Shown piece by piece: positions 14,301 to 25,688 of a stretch of 64,000 bases of DNA (position 1 is the stretch's first letter; every line of letters begins with the position of its first letter). Where the stretch lies: NCBI GenBank assembly GCA_963681505.1, contig OY811990.1:962179-1026178 (forward strand), written 5' to 3'. Position numbers and translations under genes: made by a program. This stretch comes from Eunapius fragilis (lineage: Eukaryota; Porifera; Demospongiae; Spongillida; Spongillidae). The notes under the pieces are model-generated. The model was not told the origin of the DNA and ran no database searches. It saw nothing but the letters and a program-made list of their open reading frames with translations.

Positions 14301-16130
14301 GCAGTTCTGTTTAGCAATCCTGATGTGATCTCTGCACACACTTGTACATATCCTTGGTTTTCAGTGACGATATATTCACTTGAATTAAAAGAAACATCTA
14401 TGTCTGTGCAGAGAAATAAATGAATCACAACCAATTTGAATTCTAACTCTGACTTCCATGATCTGTCTTTAACAAAAAGATTTTGATAATGCTTGCATTA
14501 TTATTAGTGAAATATTTCAACTCTGGAATTAATAACTATATAAATGTTTTTTATTCCTATACAAAAAAAATAGATGAAAGATTCAAGTTATATATACATG
14601 CATAAACAATACACATGCAGTTCATTCCATTGACACTATGCCCTTTCACACAGCTAAGCGGAGGTCGGGTGGTGGGTGAAGATCAGCTTCATTGCAGGCT
14701 CATTTCTGTTTTATCATAAATGCCTACATGTATTTTAATCTTAAATATTTCATTGATCCCAGTCACATAGCACATTTCAAAAATCTTACGTTCATATAAT
14801 CCTTCCAGTATTTGCACTTGGACGCTTTGAGCATAGCTGGGAATAATGATGCCACTGTTGTTGGATGTCAGATACAATGTGAAATTCTCACTGTCCTCCA
14901 GAGCATTATCAGCAAGGATAGTAATGTATGTACAGATACTACTGCCTTGGGTTGAATTTGGTTGAAATTCCACAATTATGTCCTCTTGAATGTAATCCAC
15001 ATTATCTAAATATGCATAAGAAACTAGTCAATTAAAAAACCTATTTCCTTCCATCTAGTATGATCCCAATAGCACGATAGAGCGGCATGCTCAATTTCAA
15101 CTTCTTTGATGAGATCAATGCCATGGCTAACACACTTTAAACAATATCCTGAAAGTCAAGCCTGGATTATGAAGTGCGCTAAACATGACGAGTGTATGGT
15201 TTCCATGTTTTAGGTCCTAAACTATGATATGGCTTAGGATCTAAACCAAGTAATGCTTATATATGGGTGAGTTCACATGTTAATGAACATGGCAGTAAGG
15301 CTTACCTTACGATAAAACATATAACGTTGAACACGGTTGTATATATAGAATGCATGGGCATTGCTTGGTTTAGATCCCAAACAGAACCTGAACCTAAACG
15401 CTTGTCGTGTTCAGCGTACGACTAAAATTTCATAGTTTGGACACATACATAGTATAGTTAACTATCTATAAATGGTGTAATGAATCCATGTTAGAATTAA
15501 CCTTCAACTCAAAAGGATCATTATAGACTTTCCCCTGTAAATCAATTAGAGTTCGCTTGGGGTGTTCACATCTGGTAATGCGCATTATAGTATAAGAGTA
15601 GACCAGTATGCTGTAATTAACATCTCCCCCTTCTGAACAAAATTATATACGCATTCAGGGTGCTTCATAGTATCTTACCTACAGCGTTACCATTTGCGGT
15701 ATGAAGTTGGACTGTCACCGTTTGGTTGGAAGAGCCAAATAGTATAGATAAATATATTGTAACGTTCGTGGTAGCTTCCATCTCGGTAGCTTGGTATGGT
15801 AGGGGTACGATACCGACCTCCACATCTGTACACATATTTGATATGCATCAGTAATGGAAATTACCGTCCCATGTAGAGCAAAACAGCGAAAATGGTATGC
15901 GTTTTTAAAGGAATTGGGGAGGGTGGAACCGAACACCAGCCGGTAAAGTCATGAAAAAAAGAACATACAAAATGGGAGAACGGGAGGGAGGGTGTTAAGG
16001 AAGGTAAAGGATAAAGAGGCCGGGAGCGAGTAAAAAATAATTATAACACACTTGCATCGATGTTCCAACAAGAATGACTAAGCAATATGATGGAGGCAAT
16101 AGCGATCCGTATCTTCGTGGCTATCTTCAT
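5194..16130 (-). CDS. Multi-Calx-beta secreted/cell-surface protein (aggregation-factor-like)
   Basis: A 29-exon gene reading leftwards; the span's low end is provisional (see the two terminal-exon candidates). Exons in transcript order are 16130-16052, 15825-15679, 15005-14790, 14403-14257, 14150-13950, 13879-13739, 12663-12457, 12404-12258, 12200-12000, 11938-11798, 11662-11456, 11390-11244, 11177-10974, 10911-10771, 10598-10392, 10202-10062, 9313-9107, 9052-8906, 8850-8650, 8589-8449, 8285-8079, 8013-7867, 7800-7595, 7532-7392, 7217-7011, 6904-6764, 6705-6497, 6429-6286 and 6165-5962. All introns are phase 1. After a signal peptide, exons alternate between 141-147 nt and 201-216 nt. Each pair makes one Calx-beta domain of about 115 residues (motifs like SEN.GYV.VC, LST..GTATG, NIT..DDMI, SNDTG, DSD). 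There are 14 domains and about 1,660 residues. Most domains have one Cys in each half, suggesting a disulfide, and many N-glycosylation sequons. Calx-beta domains bind calcium or act as adhesive spacers in Na/Ca exchangers, integrin beta4, ADGRV1 and sponge aggregation factors. The last is my favoured comparison, not a proven identity. Confidence 0.8.
5962..6904 (-). CDS. Calx-beta domains 13-14 (membrane- or C-terminal-proximal)
   Basis: Exons are 6904-6764, 6705-6497 (disrupted, see separate entry), 6429-6286 and 6165-5962. The 6904-6764 and 6705-6497 pair resembles domains 3 and 8. The last exon ends with INDDD and a GTAAG donor in phase 1, so at least one more coding exon must follow to the left. 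Confidence 0.75.
6497..6705 (-). pseudogene. Frame-disrupted Calx-beta exon (second half of domain 13)
   Basis: The length is 209 nt, which is two bases too many for a phase-1 symmetric exon. The upstream part reads the domain (YPLLF, NITVIDNM, YFTAYITSNDS). The frame then shifts by one at about 6541-6558, and PTNATVWIEDSD is read in another frame. There is also an extra G just before the donor. Read literally it ends in TGA inside the exon. Skipping it would keep frame but leave half a domain. Confidence 0.7.
7011..10202 (-). CDS. Calx-beta domains 8-12: second five-domain unit
   Basis: Ten exons from 10202-10062 to 7217-7011 repeat the order of domains 3-7. All are open except 7800-7595 (second half of domain 11), which has two single-base insertions compared with its twin at 11177-10974. 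Exon 8013-7867 looks identical to 11390-11244, and 7532-7392 differs from 10911-10771 at about one site. Domains 8-9 are clearly more diverged from 3-4. Intron 9314-10061 holds no gene. Confidence 0.8.
7595..7800 (-). pseudogene. Frame-disrupted Calx-beta exon (second half of domain 11)
   Basis: This exon is 206 nt, against 204 nt in its near-identical copy at 10974-11177. It has an extra base at about 7785 (CCGCCTGAA versus CCGCTGAA) and another near 7672 (AACAATT versus AACATT). In the expected frame the first insertion leads to a TGA within a few codons. Splice sites are intact. Because the flanking introns are phase 1, skipping this exon would keep the frame. Either a real lesion or an uncorrected assembly indel would explain it. 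Confidence 0.75.
10392..13879 (-). CDS. Calx-beta domains 3-7: first five-domain unit
   Basis: Ten exons from 13879-13739 to 10598-10392, all open and in phase 1. Exon types follow the order seen again at 7011-10202, so this is one copy of a higher-order repeat of about 3.4 kb. Within it, 10392-11662 is almost identical to 7011-8285. A 1,075-bp intron (12664-13738) separates the two exons of domain 3. It shows no gene, and its distal part resembles the corresponding intron at 9314-10061. Confidence 0.8.
13950..14403 (-). CDS. Calx-beta domain 2 (exons 14403-14257 and 14150-13950)
   Basis: The first half carries TENQGYVQVCAEI and an LSTNDGTA turn. The second half carries NSTRCVNI, DDMIT and a final QDND. 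Both exons start with two codon bases and end with one, so the pair can be gained, lost or skipped without changing frame. The second exon most resembles those at 12000-12200 and 8650-8850. Confidence 0.75.
14790..15825 (-). CDS. Calx-beta domain 1 (exons 15825-15679 and 15005-14790)
   Basis: This is the most divergent domain. Its first half-exon (49 codons) lacks the VC cysteine found in the others, while the second half keeps one (SICTYITIL). That leaves an unpaired cysteine that could make an intermolecular bond. The second half has the usual Calx-beta core pattern (ALEDSENFTLYLTSN). A possible open stretch in the intron at 15502-15632 is out of phase with its neighbours and was not used. 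Confidence 0.75.
16052..16130 (-). CDS. Calx-beta gene exon 1: signal peptide
   Basis: ATG at 16130-16128 is preceded by an in-frame TAA six codons upstream, which fixes the start. The exon encodes a basic n-region (MKIATKIR), a hydrophobic core (IAIASIILL) and a polar c-region (…NIDA), then ends at a GTGTGT donor in phase 1. Joining it to 15825-15679 is in frame. This shows the protein enters the secretory pathway and marks the gene's 5' coding end. Confidence 0.75.
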
Positions 16131-16277
16131 AGCGATGTCACGTATTTACAGGACTCCGGCTTACACATACCAAACACTTCCGCATGAAACCTGATAAGTT
16201 TGATTACGCTAATGGTTTAAGTTATTTGGGTTTTACACATTCCCTCGTGAGTTAGACTAGCAGCTGCGACAGTGCAA

Positions 16278-16355
16278 GATGCATCACTAGAAATTATGAA
16301 TAGGGCACTCGATTTCTCACGAGTGCCCTATTCTCAATTTCTAGTGACATGCATC
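16278..16355. repeat. 78-bp hairpin upstream of the Calx-beta start
   Basis: Arms of about 34 bp, nearly perfect, centred on GATTTCTCAC. It lies about 150 bp upstream of the signal-peptide ATG at 16130, so it is in the presumed promoter or 5' UTR. It looks like a short MITE. A regulatory role is not shown. Confidence 0.8.
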
Positions 16356-19300
16356 AATCAGTTGATGTACGCAACTGATTCAAAGTGCCAGAATGAGGGA
16401 TTCTAAGTGCAAGCTAGAAGGGGGGATTCTAAGTACCAGTGTCTAAGTGCCCGGGGCACTCACCCGACCCCACTTGAACTAATTAAACTATGAGTCCCTC
16501 TCGAGGTTTCTACCGCGTACGTTTAGATACCTGCAATTGACCCATCAGATTGCGCAAATTACTTCCACTATTGTCTAACAGTTGTCTACAAGTGGCCAGT
16601 TCCATCAAGTCCCCATCTCCATGTTGGGACGTTCACCACTCCAAGCTCACCCCTCGCTCCTCCACATCTAGTCTCGGCCCCAGACCCTAATACGTCACAG
16701 GCATTATTACCCACCGACCCTGAATATGGGTGTTCGTTTAAGCTCATGTTAATTTTTACACTTTTCAAACTTGATAAAGTGCGTGTTTTATATTGCAGGA
16801 AGTGCATGCAGTTGGTGTTTGCCAAGATCTGCAACTCTCACAATACAGACCTACATCTATGTACATCTATGTAGCAATGAATGTACAATATCAGCCCTTA
16901 TTTTAAAACGCATTTGTGTTCATTGTGCATATTATGGTTCAAGTTATTTGAGAATAATTAAATTGCGCAGCATGCACTTTCATATATTAGCAGTTACATG
17001 TACATTTAAGTCTTTATAGCCTGCATATCACATGCTGCCTTGTAAGTCCTCCATTACTGGGCCATTCGAGTGATGACTGACTCCCGACATTTGTGTACGT
17101 AGATCCTTTAATATACGTTGGTGATTAAATATGCTGATGTGGGGAAGAAGGAAAAACTTTGTACATGTGTCGTATCAGGAATATTACATTTATGTGGTAC
17201 TTCAGGATCATGCGAAATGGCATCATGGGGAACCAATCAATACTAATGAGTTGCGAGCCTACTTTGAAGTAATTTTAATGGACTGAAATCCATTCGTAAG
17301 GAGACCGCTCAAAAGAGCGGGCAGCACATTCACTGATGGACATCGACGTGTACATGTGGGTCGTTTTCACCACCATACCACATGCTTTCTTGGGATGAAT
17401 GTCCCTGCGTTACTGAGCCATTGGAATGATTTGTTGGCCGTTGACCATAATAAAGAATGTGCAAACACGCACACCCACATGCTCACATCATGACCATGCA
17501 AAAAACAATACCAAGGACAAACCTATTTCTCAATGGTCAAGGTACGTAGTAAAAGGCGTGTGTGTGTGTGTGTGCGTGTGTGGCTGGTGCGTGGGTGTGT
17601 GCATGTGTGTGTGCGTACGTGCGCGTGCGTGCAATGGCGGATCCAAATGGAGGCGAAATAGCATGCATTTCTCATGCATTTATCTCCAAAAACATCCGCG
17701 CACTTCCCCTCCCGCACCCACCCGCAAAAAGCACATGCACCGGAACATACATGAGTCTTTATTTTGCATGTGAAGAACTCCAGAACTTTTGGTTAAATAA
17801 TAGTTCAAATAAGTCGATGTTTCAAATAAGTATTGATAAAATATGAATTTACTTGGATGTACATAATTAACTGCCAATCCACTTCGCTCATTCATGTATG
17901 GAAACGTATTGCATCAGATATGGTTGCAGTATCATAACAGCGAACCATATCTGTTCCCATATATCAATGTTACAAATATGCACTTTTTAATGAACAATGT
18001 GAATTTTCTTGGGTGTGTAGATCTGTTTTATTTGGAGGGATGCTGTGTGACACCTTGCAGTAGCAGGGGCATGTGATACAACCTGCACAAAGGACATAAT
18101 CAACACAATTTTTACTATAGTATCTACCTGGACCAGTGTCCTTCGTACAGCTTTTCCAAATTCAGTAGCATACTGGTCTGAATGTGACTACAATGAACCA
18201 AACTGGCAGAATTCGTTCTGGGGCAGAATCATTACACTTACTGCTTGCTTCAACTTTGTTAAAACGTTGTAGATGGCTTGTAAAGACCATGGGCCTAGTG
18301 TTGTACGGTACGTTGTACCTTATATAATAATAATTATAATTTTAATTATACTGTCGTAACAATAATGGCTTGCAGTTAATTAATTAATTAAAAACGAAAA
18401 TTTTTATTAATAACATGATTAACTGCAGAATAAAGTAAGAAATTTGATTTGCGCTTTACTAATAACAATAAATCAAACATGAAAATGCTAAATGTAAATG
18501 ACCACTACATTTTTAATCAGATTTAATAACTCACCATAACATAATCTATCACCAAATCTTTTTTTACTTCATTTAATACGTGGTGGTAATTAATAGTTAT
18601 CTTCAACCGCAATAACTCTAAAGCAATTTATGCTCTTAAATGTTAATAACTCTCTATTGAACTTAGTAACTTGCTGTTCCACCGCATATTCATATCTTGC
18701 GTCACTTATTATAGTTATTACTACAATTATCTCTAACCTATAACTATGTTTATAGAGGGCTTTGAATATTTTGATGTGTGAGGGTTTTGATACAATTACG
18801 TGACCGCTTGCAAAGTTGCAATATTTGGATTGCTAGTATTGGCTAACTACTCCAACATAATTATGTAAAGGAAATCAAGCGGCTAATTAATTTCAATCCT
18901 GAGTTATAGTTATTTTTTTAAATGTATTGTGTTCAGTATAGTATTGCACACTGCATACTGAGAGAATGGCATTTTATGATACATGTAGGTAGAATGCTTG
19001 CTTTATTGAAATAAGTGCTGCCATAGATGTTAGTGTAATTTTTGGCCCGTTTCATATCACCTGCTCCCGTTATTAACGTAAAATGACGCATTGTTATTTT
19101 ACAAAAACATGTTATGGAATGCACAAACTACAAAGTCACATATGTGCAACAATGTATAAATATTACAGACTCACTTGATAAATTTAAACCTACAAAATGC
19201 ACTGCCTAATTACAAAAATAGAACTAACTCAAAAAGTAGGTCTAAAAATAAACAGCGTATATGTAAGTGAAGCACCACATTTGTGCAGCCATATACATTA

Positions 19301-21700
19301 GCTGGAATGCACCATTTGAGGCTCGAAATCACGAGAGAAAAAATAAAAGCTTGTATGTTCCTTTTTATGAGCCACTTATGGTAAAATTGGGCCCATGCAA
19401 GACCTTTGTAGTCCTTCACATCTGAAATGATAAGATTTTTTTGTGTGCGGTGTTATATGTTGCGACCAGGCCCGAAGTAATCCACAGCATTAAAAAAACG
19501 GCAATAGCAAGAGGTGCACAATATTAACTCCCCACAGCCCGTAATTGAGCCAATCAGATGAAGAGCAGGGAATTATAACATGGCTGTATGTGGAATTCAG
19601 ATGTAGAGGACCCACGAGAGCTGGTTAAAATGATTAAGAGGAGGATAGGAGAAGCAGTGATGATAGTGTCCATATTCAATGTTTCTATCTATAACTTTAA
19701 GGTTAATTTATCTTTAAAACAAGATTATATTAATCTCAGTAGGACAATTTTGGTTCCAAATAGATTATAGTTTGCTCTTATGCGTTAATTGCGGGCTTTG
19801 ACAAAGCATATAGTATTACGCTAAAAATAAAATCGCTACCTATAGGTGTCTTGAAAGATCGCTTGGATTTCCTAGAAGCAATTTATATAAAAATACTTTT
19901 CACAAAGCGAAGTGTTAACTAACTCTGTATAACACATATTCCAAGCCCAAGTTATGAGCACATGTCACATTATTTAACTAGGTAATTAGAATGAGTGATG
20001 CGTTTTATCATAATACAATAGAGGCCAGCTCAAACACCTTTACTATATTAATTTCAATATACCATTACCAAGTGGCATGCCCTGAAATCAATAGCAATAA
20101 CATCAATTTGGCGAGTTGGCCGTTTGGTAGTTTTCAAGTGTACTGGTCAGAGGAATGATACAATTCAGATAGCAGTGAGTTTGAACCAGTAATGTCATTG
20201 GGGTGGATAGAAACCTGCTAAATGCAGGCACAATTTGTTTCCACAAATACAATTAGAGGGCATCAAAAGTAATTGCCCTCATTGAAGATGAAGGTTAATC
20301 AGCTCCTGTATAGGCAGGGAACTAACCAGCTAGAAGCACATTTCGAACATGCCTCTTCAAGGGATGATAAAGAATGAATGGCATAGGGTGAATGTGCTAC
20401 CGTGGTACCTGCATTTGAACACAGTTGAACATGGTGGTATTCTACTGTACTGTCATACAACCTTAAAAACTAATGACAGCATTTGTGTATGGTGTGGAAT
20501 TTACAAGTAGACAAATGGAGCGTAATTGCCTGTGTAAAATGGTTGCAAAATCATTGCTGTAGGAAATGCCAACACTCTGAGTGCTAACCAGACATCTTGG
20601 CTACTCTCAATCTTGCTTGAGAAATAATAGAATTAAAATGGATTTTTTTCTGAGTATTGATAGTGATCATTCTGCCTTGCAATGCAAGATCTGACTGCTA
20701 TTCTAAATTTCTAATAACTCCAAGTTCTCGAATAGGATCTTCTAAATCCTCCATGGATTATATTTAAATAAGCCTTCCATCATTATAAAACGTTTTTATA
20801 CTATCTTAGTTCAGACAAGCAGTAACTATTAGCTTCTTAGACAGCCAATCTAGCTTTTCTGAAAACAGGTACAGACTGTATAACTTGATTTCGAAAACAG
20901 GATTTAATAAGCTGCCAACATAGAATACTTGAAGCTCACTTGCATCACAATAATAGAAGTGCATCACAAGAGACTGGTTTTATGACATGATTGCATTGTT
21001 CCATTCATCTTCTTCATGTATGCCTTTACCTTCATCCCCTTCACTTAGCGATTAACTTATCCATCCATTGCTCCATCCCTTTTATTTATTCTACTTATTC
21101 ACTTATCAGGTAATTTAAGCCTCTTCCTTCATACCCTTCTGTAAACCTCACTTAAGCACTCTTCGTCCTTTTGTCCCTACATACATTTATGAATTTCTGT
21201 TGTCCTTTCTACGTAAGCGCCCTTTCCTTATCCATCCATAAGGTTGAATAAATATAGTTTGTGTTTGCCAGGAAAGCTAAGCAGTAAAGTCCTTTCTTTG
21301 TTACTGAAATGGATAATGCAGCAGGTGGTGCAGTTCCCCTTCCATTCATCTATCCATCCACCCCTTTCACGAAAGGTCTTTAGTTATGAATGAGGTAATA
21401 ACACTTTTATCCTTCATAATCTGGCTGGACTTTTGCCACCTTCAAAGGGTATTTCAAATTCCCCACCATCACTGATCTATTCACTAGATGGCCAGAACCT
21501 ATTCCAATTCCGGATATGACTGCCACCACTGTTGGTCAAGCATTTGGCACCGGTGGGTTCATATTTTAGAATTCCTCTATCACCATTGATCATGAAAAGC
21601 AAATGAAATCTAACTTTGAGCTGAACTAATGCATTTATTGGGTTCCGTGCAGACTCAACGATAAATTCTTAACGTTTAATGCATCCATATAAGCGGGGAA

Positions 21701-21722
21701 GGGGGGGGGGGGGGGGGGGGGG
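21701..21722 (+). repeat. G22 homopolymer
   Basis: Twenty-two consecutive G directly after GCGGGGAA. Similar long G runs occur at 30543-30561, 52902-52924 and 55327-55340. Lengths may be unreliable. Confidence 0.9.
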
Positions 21723-22182
21723 CTACATGAAGAGACCCTATTCTAAATTCAGACGATAGCGAATTGTACTATTAAACTGTCAGTAGTGCACATGTATACT
21801 TTGAAATCATGCGTAACAAGTGATGAATAGTGCAACCAATAAGTTCAGTCTAAGTCGAAACTACACGTACGATATGCGATTAAATAGTGAAGGTTTCTAG
21901 AGACTCAATGTACTTTAAGACTAGAAAGAGGACAATTTGATGGAGCGGCAGAAGAAAAACAGCGCATGCATGTGTCTCAGATCAACGAAGGCTACGCCCA
22001 CACAGCGCACTAGCAAGAAGCCGTTTACTTAGTCAGTTAGGGAGCATTATAGTCTATACACGACATCTGCAAGTCAAAAGGCCTGCTGCCTATAGGTCTA
22101 GTTGTGTTACTGCTGAAGACAGATGCTATTTATCTGCCGCCGAACTGCTCATGATCAGTGGATGCGCACACAGCACAAAAAT

Positions 22183-22323
22183 ACGCGTCTAGTGAATTCT
22201 TAATTTTCAATTGAACATTCTGATACATATTGTTAACATTTTAATTTGTACCAGTTATGTAAGCATTTTGTACCAGGATGTAAGTGACGAATCAATTGAA
22301 AATCAAGAATTGATTCGACGCGT
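22183..22323. repeat. MITE-like inverted repeat, about 140 bp
   Basis: Arms of about 33 bp (left ACGCGTC…TTTTCAATTG, right CAATTGAAAATCAAG…GACGCGT) with a few mismatches flank about 75 bp. A solo arm of the same family is at about 40141-40172 inside the integrin gene, which supports a dispersed mobile element. Confidence 0.7.
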
Positions 22324-22928
22324 TTTTTTTTTTGCTGTGATGATTTAGGGTAAATGGTGAAGTAGGCTAGGCCTAATAAAGCATGCAGCTGGCAATGATT
22401 CGTCAAATCACTCGTATACTGCATTTACTATTAGTTTCTTTGCCTGCAAGGAGCTATATATATATAAATATAAATAAAGAACGCCTTGCATTTGAGCTTA
22501 TAGTAGTCGCGATAGTTGCCGGTCTAGTTATAAGAGGCTTGCATTACAAGAAAAGCACGATCAACCATACAGTCTAACCCTTTTTTGGCTTCGTGCCAAA
22601 GTGAGCTTTTCGTTGCTACCTTCTGCAATCATGTGTCTCCGTGGCTCTAGATCGTCATACCATCGAGGCTCATGCTCCCCACTAGACTCTGCCATTGATC
22701 TGTCCTGCTCAGCAGGCAGAAATGATTAATGTCTTGTTTGTTTGCCCTAATGTTTATGTTTGTTAGTATATCTTGTATATGTAATTATGTTTCTTATTAT
22801 TATTATTATTAATACCTAGTTATGCAATCATTATTCGGCACTGAATTCATCTTAAGTTATTCTGCACATATAACGGATATAAACATATTTATTATGGCAA
22901 TACAACGGGCAGTAAAGGACAAGACATC

Positions 22929-23132
22929 CACTGCATGAAAGTTTGGATTTATAATACAATTACTACTGTTCAAATGTGGTGCACATGTGTATGTAAATAT
23001 TGTATATGTGATAGTAAATGAAAGCTTTATATTTACTATGGTGTTGATGTCACATATACAATATTTACTAACACATTTGCACCACATTTGATCAGTAGTA
23101 AATATATTGTAAATCCAAACTTTCATGCAGTG
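22929..23132. repeat. 204-bp hairpin element abutting a retroelement remnant
   Basis: Two arms of about 83 bp at roughly 90% identity begin CACTGCATGAAAGTTTGG and end with its complement, around a short AT-rich centre. The open frame of the downstream retroelement fragment begins at its right edge (23134). The hairpin therefore probably inserted into, or marks the truncation of, that element. Confidence 0.8.
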
Positions 23133-23133
23133 A

Positions 23134-23865
23134 TCATCATGGTTAACTGCTTTGCCTATTGCTCACCATCACTTTGACCTTTCTGCCACAGAATTCCGTG
23201 ATGCCCTTGCATTGCGATACAATCGACCACTGCTGAATATGCCAGCCATTTGTGATGGATGTGGAACTGCAACTAGTTTGGAGCATGCCCTTGACTGCAA
23301 GAAGGGAGGTCTGGTAACCCAACGTCACAATGAAGTTCGAGATGTTATTGGCGACTTAGCATCAGTTGTTTTCAAGGAAGTTGTTAAAGAACCAGTCGTG
23401 CAAGAGGCAAACGATGCTGAAGGTGTACCCTCCCTAATTGCTGACCTTAGTATCAGAGGAGTATGGCAGCCCCAGACCGTGGCGTTGTTTGATGTACTTG
23501 TCACAGACACTGACGCCCCGTCCTATTCACAGCGAGTTGTTTCTGCCATTCTCTCTTCAGCTGAGGAAGCGAAGAAAATGAAGTACTCTGAAGCAGCAGC
23601 TCTTCGCCGAGCATCATTCACACCCTTTGTTGTGTCAGTCGATGGAGTCCTGGGTCGAGAAGCAAGCTTTTTTATCAAACATCTTGCTCAGAAACTCGCT
23701 CATAAGTGGGAAAAGTCAAACAGTGAGGTATTGGGATGGATGAGAGCATGACTGTCTTTTGCAATCCTCAGAGCAACAAACCTTTGTCTGAGGGGCTCCC
23801 GCACCAAATGGAGGAGTGCATTTGGAATCGATGATGGAGCAGGGTTGCCTAGTATCTCTGCCTGA
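23134..23865 (+). pseudogene. Retroelement C-terminus, family A (zinc finger + RLE-like domain)
   Basis: The frame is open from 23134 with no ATG start, so it is 5'-truncated. It encodes LPIAHHHF, then a C-x2-C-x7-H-x3-C finger (CDGCG…LEHALDC), RHNEVRD, and ADLSIRG…ALFDVLVTDTDAP. That last layout fits a restriction-like endonuclease of the PD-(D/E)xK type, as in some non-LTR retrotransposons downstream of reverse transcriptase. A TGA at 23749-23751 interrupts the conserved tail (MRA*LSFAIL), which continues in frame to TGA at 23863-23865. The minus-strand relative at 27749-28428 has serine there. No reverse transcriptase domain lies upstream. The family assignment is by motif memory, not a search. 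Confidence 0.7.
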
Positions 23866-24904
23866 ACGTCATGCTTAAATAGTTTATGTCATTATCATTT
23901 TTATTTAATGTGTAATATAATTATTGTTTTTGCACCATATGTCTAAATGTAATATGTATTCTGTATATTACATTTATTGTATGTTTAGACCCAATATTTA
24001 TTATAATAAATTATAAACATAATTTTTAAAGGCAATATCATGGAATATTTCATCATCTGAGATCATAATAATAGACAACTAGGGATATAGTTGTATTAAT
24101 ATTGACAGACTGTAAAATATTTATCACATCTAGAATACCAAATTGGCATTGTACCCAATTTTTGTGATTAATTTGGTTATTTATACATGCATATACATCA
24201 TTTCCCTAGTGCTCAGATTGAGCGCAAGTGCATAATTCATAAATCTTGCAAATTATTCACTAACATCTTTTGGTTTCAATACTATGAGGCATTCCAGTAA
24301 GTGCTGTAAAAAAAACAAGACATACAATTATAGCTGCTAATAAAAATGGTGCAGAAGGCACTGTTCAGCTAAGTCGTACGAATGGCAATGACGTGGAAGA
24401 AATTGAGGCTTCAAGAGTATTAATAAAGCTTGACTGCATGGCGATATAAAATCAGTTTTTACTAGTGACAGTATGAAATTGTATAATCTAACATCATTAT
24501 CAAAATTTTCATTCCATTGATATATACTTTCACCTTTTTGCAAGCTAGCATAGTAATATTTTAAAAATCGGAATTGGAAATTCTCACTTCCGATTGGAAG
24601 TGGTTATAACCATGAGTTTGATTTTGCTGAATAAAAATGTTATAGTTAGTACAAGGAAAGTCAATTGTTTTAAAACTGTAATCCAGTAAGCTCTAATATT
24701 GTGATCCTTATTACGACATCAAACCTAAGTAAGGATACATCTTCCCTGTTTTGAGGTTCACGGTCTTCATACTATGTCATCCATCTTTTGATAGTCCAAT
24801 TGACCTCATGTGCTCAGCTGGCTCCAAAGCCTCCTCATTCTAAGTTGTTGTTTTTTGTCATTTCACTTCTTTTATTAATTTATTTATTTAATTTTGTGTA
24901 TCAG
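23866..24904. other. Spacer between retroelement remnants
   Basis: AT-rich sequence with no recognisable gene. TTATT-rich stretches near 23900 and 24870 resemble tails of the neighbouring elements. Confidence 0.5.
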
Positions 24905-25688
24905 CAGGTTTAGTCAAGAATGATTGAGGACCAACTTTTTGCCAACTTGATGGAGTCTTCTTCACATGCCAACAGAGCTCGATATCTCCTGTCGGTGGCA
25001 GCCCCTCATTCATCTTCTTGGCTATCAGTGGTCTTTTCAACTAGTTTGGGCTTGCACCTCCAGTCTAATGAGTACCGGATGGCCATAAAGTGGTGGCTGG
25101 GGCTGGATACTTCAGGTCGATCCATGTGCCCATTCTGCCCCAATGCTGCCCTTGAACCTCTTGGTCATCACGCTGTGACCTACAGGCATGGGGGGAGATG
25201 TTGTCATACGCCATAATCGCTTGTGAGATGAGATCTTTGACCTCTGTCGTCGTGCCCTCCTGAGCATTAGTGTGGAGAGAGGCAATGGCCTCACTAGAGA
25301 TGATCACACCATACCAGCTGACATTCTCGGATGGGACATAGGCGCACCTGCTGCACTGGACATCACCCTCGCCCCTCTGCCCAGCTATCTTAGGTGAGTC
25401 ATGTAACCAAGCTGGGGTGGCAGCCCTTACAGTAGAGGCCCATAACCTATACTCCAATGAACCCAAATGCCAGGAGTTAGGTTGGTCCTACACTCCATTG
25501 GCAGTTGATATGTATTGTGACTTGGGCAAAGATGCGCATGTTACCATTTCAAGGCTGGCATCTCACCTGGCCATTCACCAGTCTTCTCCCAAGTCATCAG
25601 TAGTGGCTTAGATCTATGGGCGATTGAATATGGCCCAGATCTGTTACATTGCCAAAGCCATCCTGGCAAGGGAGCTCCTACCCTCCTA
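24905..25688 (+). pseudogene. Retroelement C-terminus, family B, degenerate
   Basis: It begins near QLFANLMESSSHANRARYL and continues with APHSSSWLSVV, IKWWLGLDTSG, a CPFC…LGHHAV finger, HGG, then shifts frame before DVVIRHNRL. Later pieces read PADILGW…ALDIT, CQELGW…PLAVDMY, and RLNMAQICYIAKAILARELLPS ending in TAA. An in-frame TAG lies at about 25609. ATAATAATAA follows at about 25730, like a 3' tail. It is clearly inactive and has lost its reverse transcriptase. Confidence 0.7.

Larger units (their letters stand above)
16131..22182. other. Intergenic region, no gene recognised
   Basis: 14878-19321 is the part repeated at 1-4444; beyond 19321 the sequence is unique. I see a GT-rich tract at about 17557-17633, AT-rich sequence with TTAATTAA runs near 18378, CCAT-rich low-complexity sequence near 21060-21370, and a run of 22 G at 21701-21722. 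No open frame shows family features or codon-like structure. Confidence 0.6.

Noticed and set aside
15502-15632. Possible extra exon between the two halves of Calx-beta domain 1
   Set aside because: It is open and flanked by AG and GT, but its end phase does not match the next exon, while direct joining of 15679 to 15005 is in frame and completes the domain.
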